A stretch of DNA of 64,000 nucleotides from Branchiostoma floridae (taxonomy: Eukaryota; Chordata; Leptocardii; Amphioxiformes; Branchiostomatidae), in NCBI RefSeq assembly GCF_000003815.2, contig NC_049991.1, positions 20,324,162 through 20,388,161 on the forward strand, read 5' to 3'. Shown here piece after piece: positions 60,168-64,000 of the stretch; positions within the stretch are counted from its first letter, which is position 1, and every line of letters starts with the position of its first letter. The notes beneath the pieces are model-generated. The model ran no database searches and was not told the origin of the DNA. It was given only the letters and a program-made list of their open reading frames with translations. The position numbers and the translations under genes are program-made.

Positions 60168-61212
60168 TCCTCATAAAATAAAAGCCAGCCCCGCCAGAGT
60201 CTGCGAATGAGGCTAGTCTGCGGCGCTTTTGAAGTAGATCTGCTGACATCAGCGCGAATCGTCATCTGTGTCGGCGGCAAACATTCCTCAGACATCTGCT
60301 GACGATGCTGTTCTCAAGGCGCCTGGTCAGATGAGGGGAATTAGAGCGTGGTTAACAGCGCTCTGTGATCTAGTGCGCATAACTGCCGCCTCCGGGTCAG
60401 CTTCAGAAGTGCGAGTCCATATCTTAACTCTGATGCATACACGCCATTGGAAGGAAATGTAGTTTATCGGATCGAACGTTGTGAAGCTTCGCACCTTGAG
60501 CACGCAGAGATACCCCATCACACTTCTTTAAAAAGCAGTGACGAAAGATAGTGGATGCTATCTGGAACATCCACCTGACCGTTTCCAAATTATATCCTGT
60601 ACGTTGCTAAAGTAACTGCTTTATGGCGTATCTTATTACCTGGATGTGTAAAGCCACACTGGCTTAATTTTATAGATGACATCCTCTAGAGACCGCAAAG
60701 CTAACGCGAAAGGGCGAAAAAAAGAACGATCCATCACAAATTCTGCTAAGCCACAGAACTACACATCCAGTCCATTCTTTCCTGGGCTTTTTTTTTTTTT
60801 TTTTTAAATCAGGTTCGTAGGGCCTGATGTTACCATCATGGTGATGAAGAGCGGCCCATAGCAATAACTGTAGCAGCATCTCTTCTCCCTAAGTCAGAAA
60901 CATCATTTTGGTTTGTATCATTCACCTCAGTAAGACTGTTTAAGACAATCTTCACGATTTCAATAGTGTTTTTATTGCCATTCTTTTTTAAAGAGAGGGG
61001 GGGGGGCAGGGGCGCTGTGACTCCATGTCCTGGCCATGTGTCCCCTTGCCCTGGAGAGCAGATCATCTGGCAAACATGACACTTTGACCAGGGATGCCGT
61101 TGGGTGACTTGTGGCCAGTTTTTTGGTTGGATCAGGCGAAAATCAATGCGCGCGCGGATGTCATCCATGAAGTAAATCAGTGTGGCCTAACATTCGCATC
61201 ATACCTCTGTTA
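60168..61212. other. Intergenic with a retroposon tail
   Basis: At about 60567-60645 lies another copy of the gaccgtttccaaat...ggcgtatcttattacctgg repeat. A T run lies at about 60788-60805 and a G run near 61000. No gene recognised. Confidence 0.45.
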
Positions 61213-61469
61213 CGGTGGTATCTCACTGCACCTGGGGCACCGGTACAGCACTGCGGGGTTTGAAAGATTCGCAACGAATTTTAGAGATAAAAAACGAATT
61301 TTCTTACGTTACTTATTTTTGTGTATTCCGTTGCCTTCTAAGCCATACTTTTCGTATTAAGCAATTATCTAAATTTAAAAAAAAAATGGAGAAAATAGCA
61401 CAACAGTGCCACAGTGAACGAGCCCCGCAGTGCCGCGTCGGTGCCCCAAGTGTAGTGAGATACCACCTT
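61213..61469. mobile_element. TA-flanked MITE, copy 2
   Basis: A 257-bp inverted-repeat element. Left end cggtggtatctcactgcacc, and right end read inward aaggtggtatctcactacac. TA lies at 61211-61212 and 61470-61471. The interior (aaacgaattttcttac, tctaaattt) matches the reverse of the element at 46140-46389. Tc1/mariner-type by target site, with no transposase. Confidence 0.8.
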
Positions 61470-62530
61470 TACAGAGTAAACGTGAGGTGGTGCCCCAGGG
61501 TGCAATAGTGAGTAATGGTCACGTTTAGCCAACGACTGGTGAAATGATGCGAGCGGTAATGATACTAGAGTAATGGCTGTCCCGTTTGTCAGGCCTTCGG
61601 CTCACTGATGAAAGAAATTGCCGAATTTGGTCCTCAAGAGGGGAAAGTCTCGCGAGACTTTGATCGGCCCGAGAGTGTCAATCATCTCCAGACATGCGCA
61701 CTAACTCAGTGACAGTCACGTCAGGTGAAGCAAGTAAGGGATAATGTAGCAAAGTATGCAAGAATTGATTCGAGAAGTTGGGCTTTTTGGCAGGCGTTGT
61801 CATGTCTGCTGAGGGGTGGAATCATTTACTCACTCTCGTGTACTCAACCTATCTGTATCGTTTAGCTGGCATATCTGCCCCTAGGATCTGTATCTATATC
61901 TGGATAGCCCGTACAACCTCTCTTCGGCGAAACATACAAGCTTCTATATCTGTATATCCGGTATATCTGACCTTCGGTGTAACACGCCAGTTTTTGTATC
62001 TGTATCTGTATAGTTTGTTTCTTACGTCGATGAATATTAGACATCCAGGTAATAAGACATGCCAAAAGGCAGTGTCACTGACCAACCGTTTCCAAAATCA
62101 TATCCAGTTGCTTGAGTAACTGCTTTTTGGCGTAACCTGTTTGTCTCCTCTGTATACATATACTTGGTCCGTAGATGTTGCCTTCAGGAAATGAACGCCT
62201 GAGGTTCTGTAAAAACATTGATCAATAAGAAGTTCAGCCAAGCTGTCAGAATCATTACAGTATCCAACATTTCAATCGCTGTTTCCCAACGCTTACTCAA
62301 CTTTTAGGAGACAGCGTTTCAACAAAGTGTTTATGGAACAGGTTAGACGTGGGCGTTGGGAATGTGTCTAGCTTAGGAATGTTCTTGTCAGACAGCTTTA
62401 CAACTATAGAAGTGTTTTACGGCGTGACTATACTTTGTACAAAGCCAAACAAATCACGTAAAGAGCCCTTTTTGACACCCACATGCATTGCTAAAACACA
62501 CGCATTGGCTGCATTGATGTACAGCAGAAT
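61470..62530. other. Intergenic with a retroposon tail
   Basis: At about 62041-62140, acatccaggtaataagac-tgccaaaa is followed by the inverted counterpart tttttggcgtaacctg, enclosing ccgtttccaaaatcatatcc, so this copy forms an inverted repeat. tatctgtat-rich sequence lies at about 61885-62010. No gene recognised. Confidence 0.45.
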
Positions 62531-62566
62531 GAATGAATGAATGAATGAATGAATGGATGAATGAGT
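62531..62566. repeat. (GAAT)n microsatellite
   Basis: About eight gaat tetramers with one gatg variant. Confidence 0.95.
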
Positions 62567-62881
62567 TAGTGAGGGCAAGTGATTTTATTTTTAAGCCCAG
62601 ACGTTACAAGCTGCCACACAAAATAAAGTCTAATAGAAGTAAGCTAATACACAGAATTGCCCCTTGAAGAAATATGAACCAGGCAAAAATGTCAGAACAT
62701 CTTATTTCTATGGAAATGTTACCTTTAGACGCATTAAGACTACAAGCAAAAGTTGCCCCGTGCCAAATGCGTCGGTTCCACGGAGAATGGGCGGAGGCCC
62801 TCCCGGCTAGCGAGCCGCATGGCTTCTCCCGATAACACGGACTCACACGTGGCTAACATGTAGATGGGACGAGTTTATCTA
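62567..62881. other. Intergenic, no gene recognised
   Basis: Nothing recognised. Confidence 0.35.
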
Positions 62882-63203
62882 AGGGCACCACCCGCCGTAT
62901 GTGCAAATACGTGCTGTTTACGTGCCAAAACATGGGCAATCTTTAGGATCCGTAAGTGGTAAGTACCGCCTCCGTACGAACTAGTAGGGAATCCGAAGGA
63001 TTTTGGAGCACGCAGACACGCCGTAGAACTTTACGTGCAGGCAAAACTTTGTGTGCCATCGGGCTGCGGATTCGCACACCATACGTGCCAGTACGGGCTA
63101 CGCGCCTGCCCTGTACAGCCTAAACGTTTTCAGAAATACGTGGCGGACGTGGCCTCCACAAAAAAACGTACGGACAAATTGCACGTACGGCGGGTTGTGC
63201 CCT
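62882..63203. mobile_element. TA-flanked CpG-rich MITE
   Basis: A 322-bp element. Left end agggcaccacccgccgtatg, and right end read inward agggcacaacccgccgtacg. TA stands on both sides (62880-62881 and 63204-63205). The inside is rich in acgt and cgtacg. No transposase. Probably Tc1/mariner-type by target site. Confidence 0.7.
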
Positions 63204-64000
63204 TAGCTTTTGGCCAACTCAAAAATGCAACGCCTTGTTCCAAACTCTGTTGTCCTTCCCAGCGGCACACGTGTCGGCTGACTGGTGTTTTATGTACCGT
63301 TATGGCTTTTTCCTAACATCAAACACTCCGGGCTTACCGGCCTGAAGGCAGCAGTAGTCGGAACAGATGCTTTTAGCTCAAGTTCTTTGCCCACCGACGT
63401 CCACCCCGATACATCAAAGGGCCGGAACTAAAACTTTTAAGTGGTACTCGCTTTACCGTAACGTCTTTAGACTCTCGGCGTCATAAGAAATCGACCGGAC
63501 TTTAATCTTGGCACTCAGTTTCATTAGCAGATTGCCGTTTCTCGAGGGTTGAAGCACGTCTCAAGGCTAGTTCGTATTGCCTCCACGCGCGGAAGGATCG
63601 TAGCCCGGAGTTGTTAAGTAACGACGTGCATGTATCAGCATGCCTGTTCCACTGGAGGTGTGGGGAGATGGGGTCCGTGCGAGATGTCCGGGAATGGGAT
63701 GGAATTTAGATTAAATGCCTACATATTGAGTTTTCTTTGGTATCAAAATTCTTGTCAAGATATTCGTAGTGGATTCTAAGCTGTCAGTGCCGTTCTTGTA
63801 TGTGTACTTAACTATATACTAATACGTTCTTATAAAAGTAGCTTACTTTTAATAACTTGTTCTTACTCGAATTCCGTCTTGCCAAACATTGACCGCTATC
63901 GAAAGGTAACATTCCATTTATAGTACTTCATATCATCATAAATTATATAAGAGGACCGATAGAGAATCATTTAGACGAAGCATCCTCATCTTGTACATTA
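63204..64000. other. Intergenic, no gene recognised
   Basis: No coding, RNA or repeat structure noted up to the end of the window. Confidence 0.4.

Noticed and set aside
59798..60210. Ser-Phe-Ile-His repeat proteins
   Set aside because: These are translations of a (catt)n microsatellite in three frames.

Overview
This window is animal DNA, most likely a lancelet (Branchiostoma) or a close chordate relative. The basis is inference: metazoan gene content (an epsin carboxy-terminal exon, a C2H2 zinc-finger gene), GT-AG introns, long intergenic stretches and many MITEs, SINEs and LINE fragments. Runs of N at 13390-13489, 39127-39306 and 50620-50719 show a draft assembly.

Positions 1-37026 are a tandem array of about 5-kb direct repeats: six units and a truncated seventh, starting near 1, 4997, 10330, 15321, 20338, 29950 and 35134. 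Each full unit holds, in order, about 1.3 kb with no recognisable gene, a pair of oppositely oriented pogo-like MITEs, a 33-base fragment matching the 3' coding end of a zinc-finger gene on the minus strand, an intron-like stretch, one copy of the terminal coding exon of an epsin (about 204 residues, NPF motifs, real stop codon), about 1.3 kb of 3' flank and a short minisatellite. No ENTH-domain or ubiquitin-interacting-motif exon lies in the window, so the exons are either alternative or duplicated last exons of a gene whose body lies to the left, or relics. The exons of units 1 and 4 are intact, that of unit 3 contains an assembly gap, those of units 2 and 5 are split by the same truncated LINE, and that of unit 6 has a MITE at its 5' edge and a 4-base frameshifting duplication. 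Unit 5 also carries a 4.25-kb CACTA-like element (25247-29498) with two internal satellite arrays. Unit 5 is a mosaic of variants found in units 2, 3 and 4, which points to gene conversion or unequal exchange, or to haplotypes joined in assembly.

Positions 36994-38935 (minus strand) hold an 11-finger C2H2 gene in at least two coding exons. One finger is split exactly across the intron, and a MITE with an 8-base target duplication sits at the splice donor. The last codons and 3' flank of this gene are what the array units have copied.

Positions 39 to 64 kb contain no convincing host gene. They hold a 33-bp minisatellite, degenerate tandem repeats, a tRNA-derived SINE, several MITE families with recognisable target duplications, a CR1-group LINE with an intact reverse transcriptase reading frame (48459-50249), a CCAAT/CArG-rich promoter-like segment (51818-51975), microsatellites, a 37-bp minisatellite and old LINE tails.
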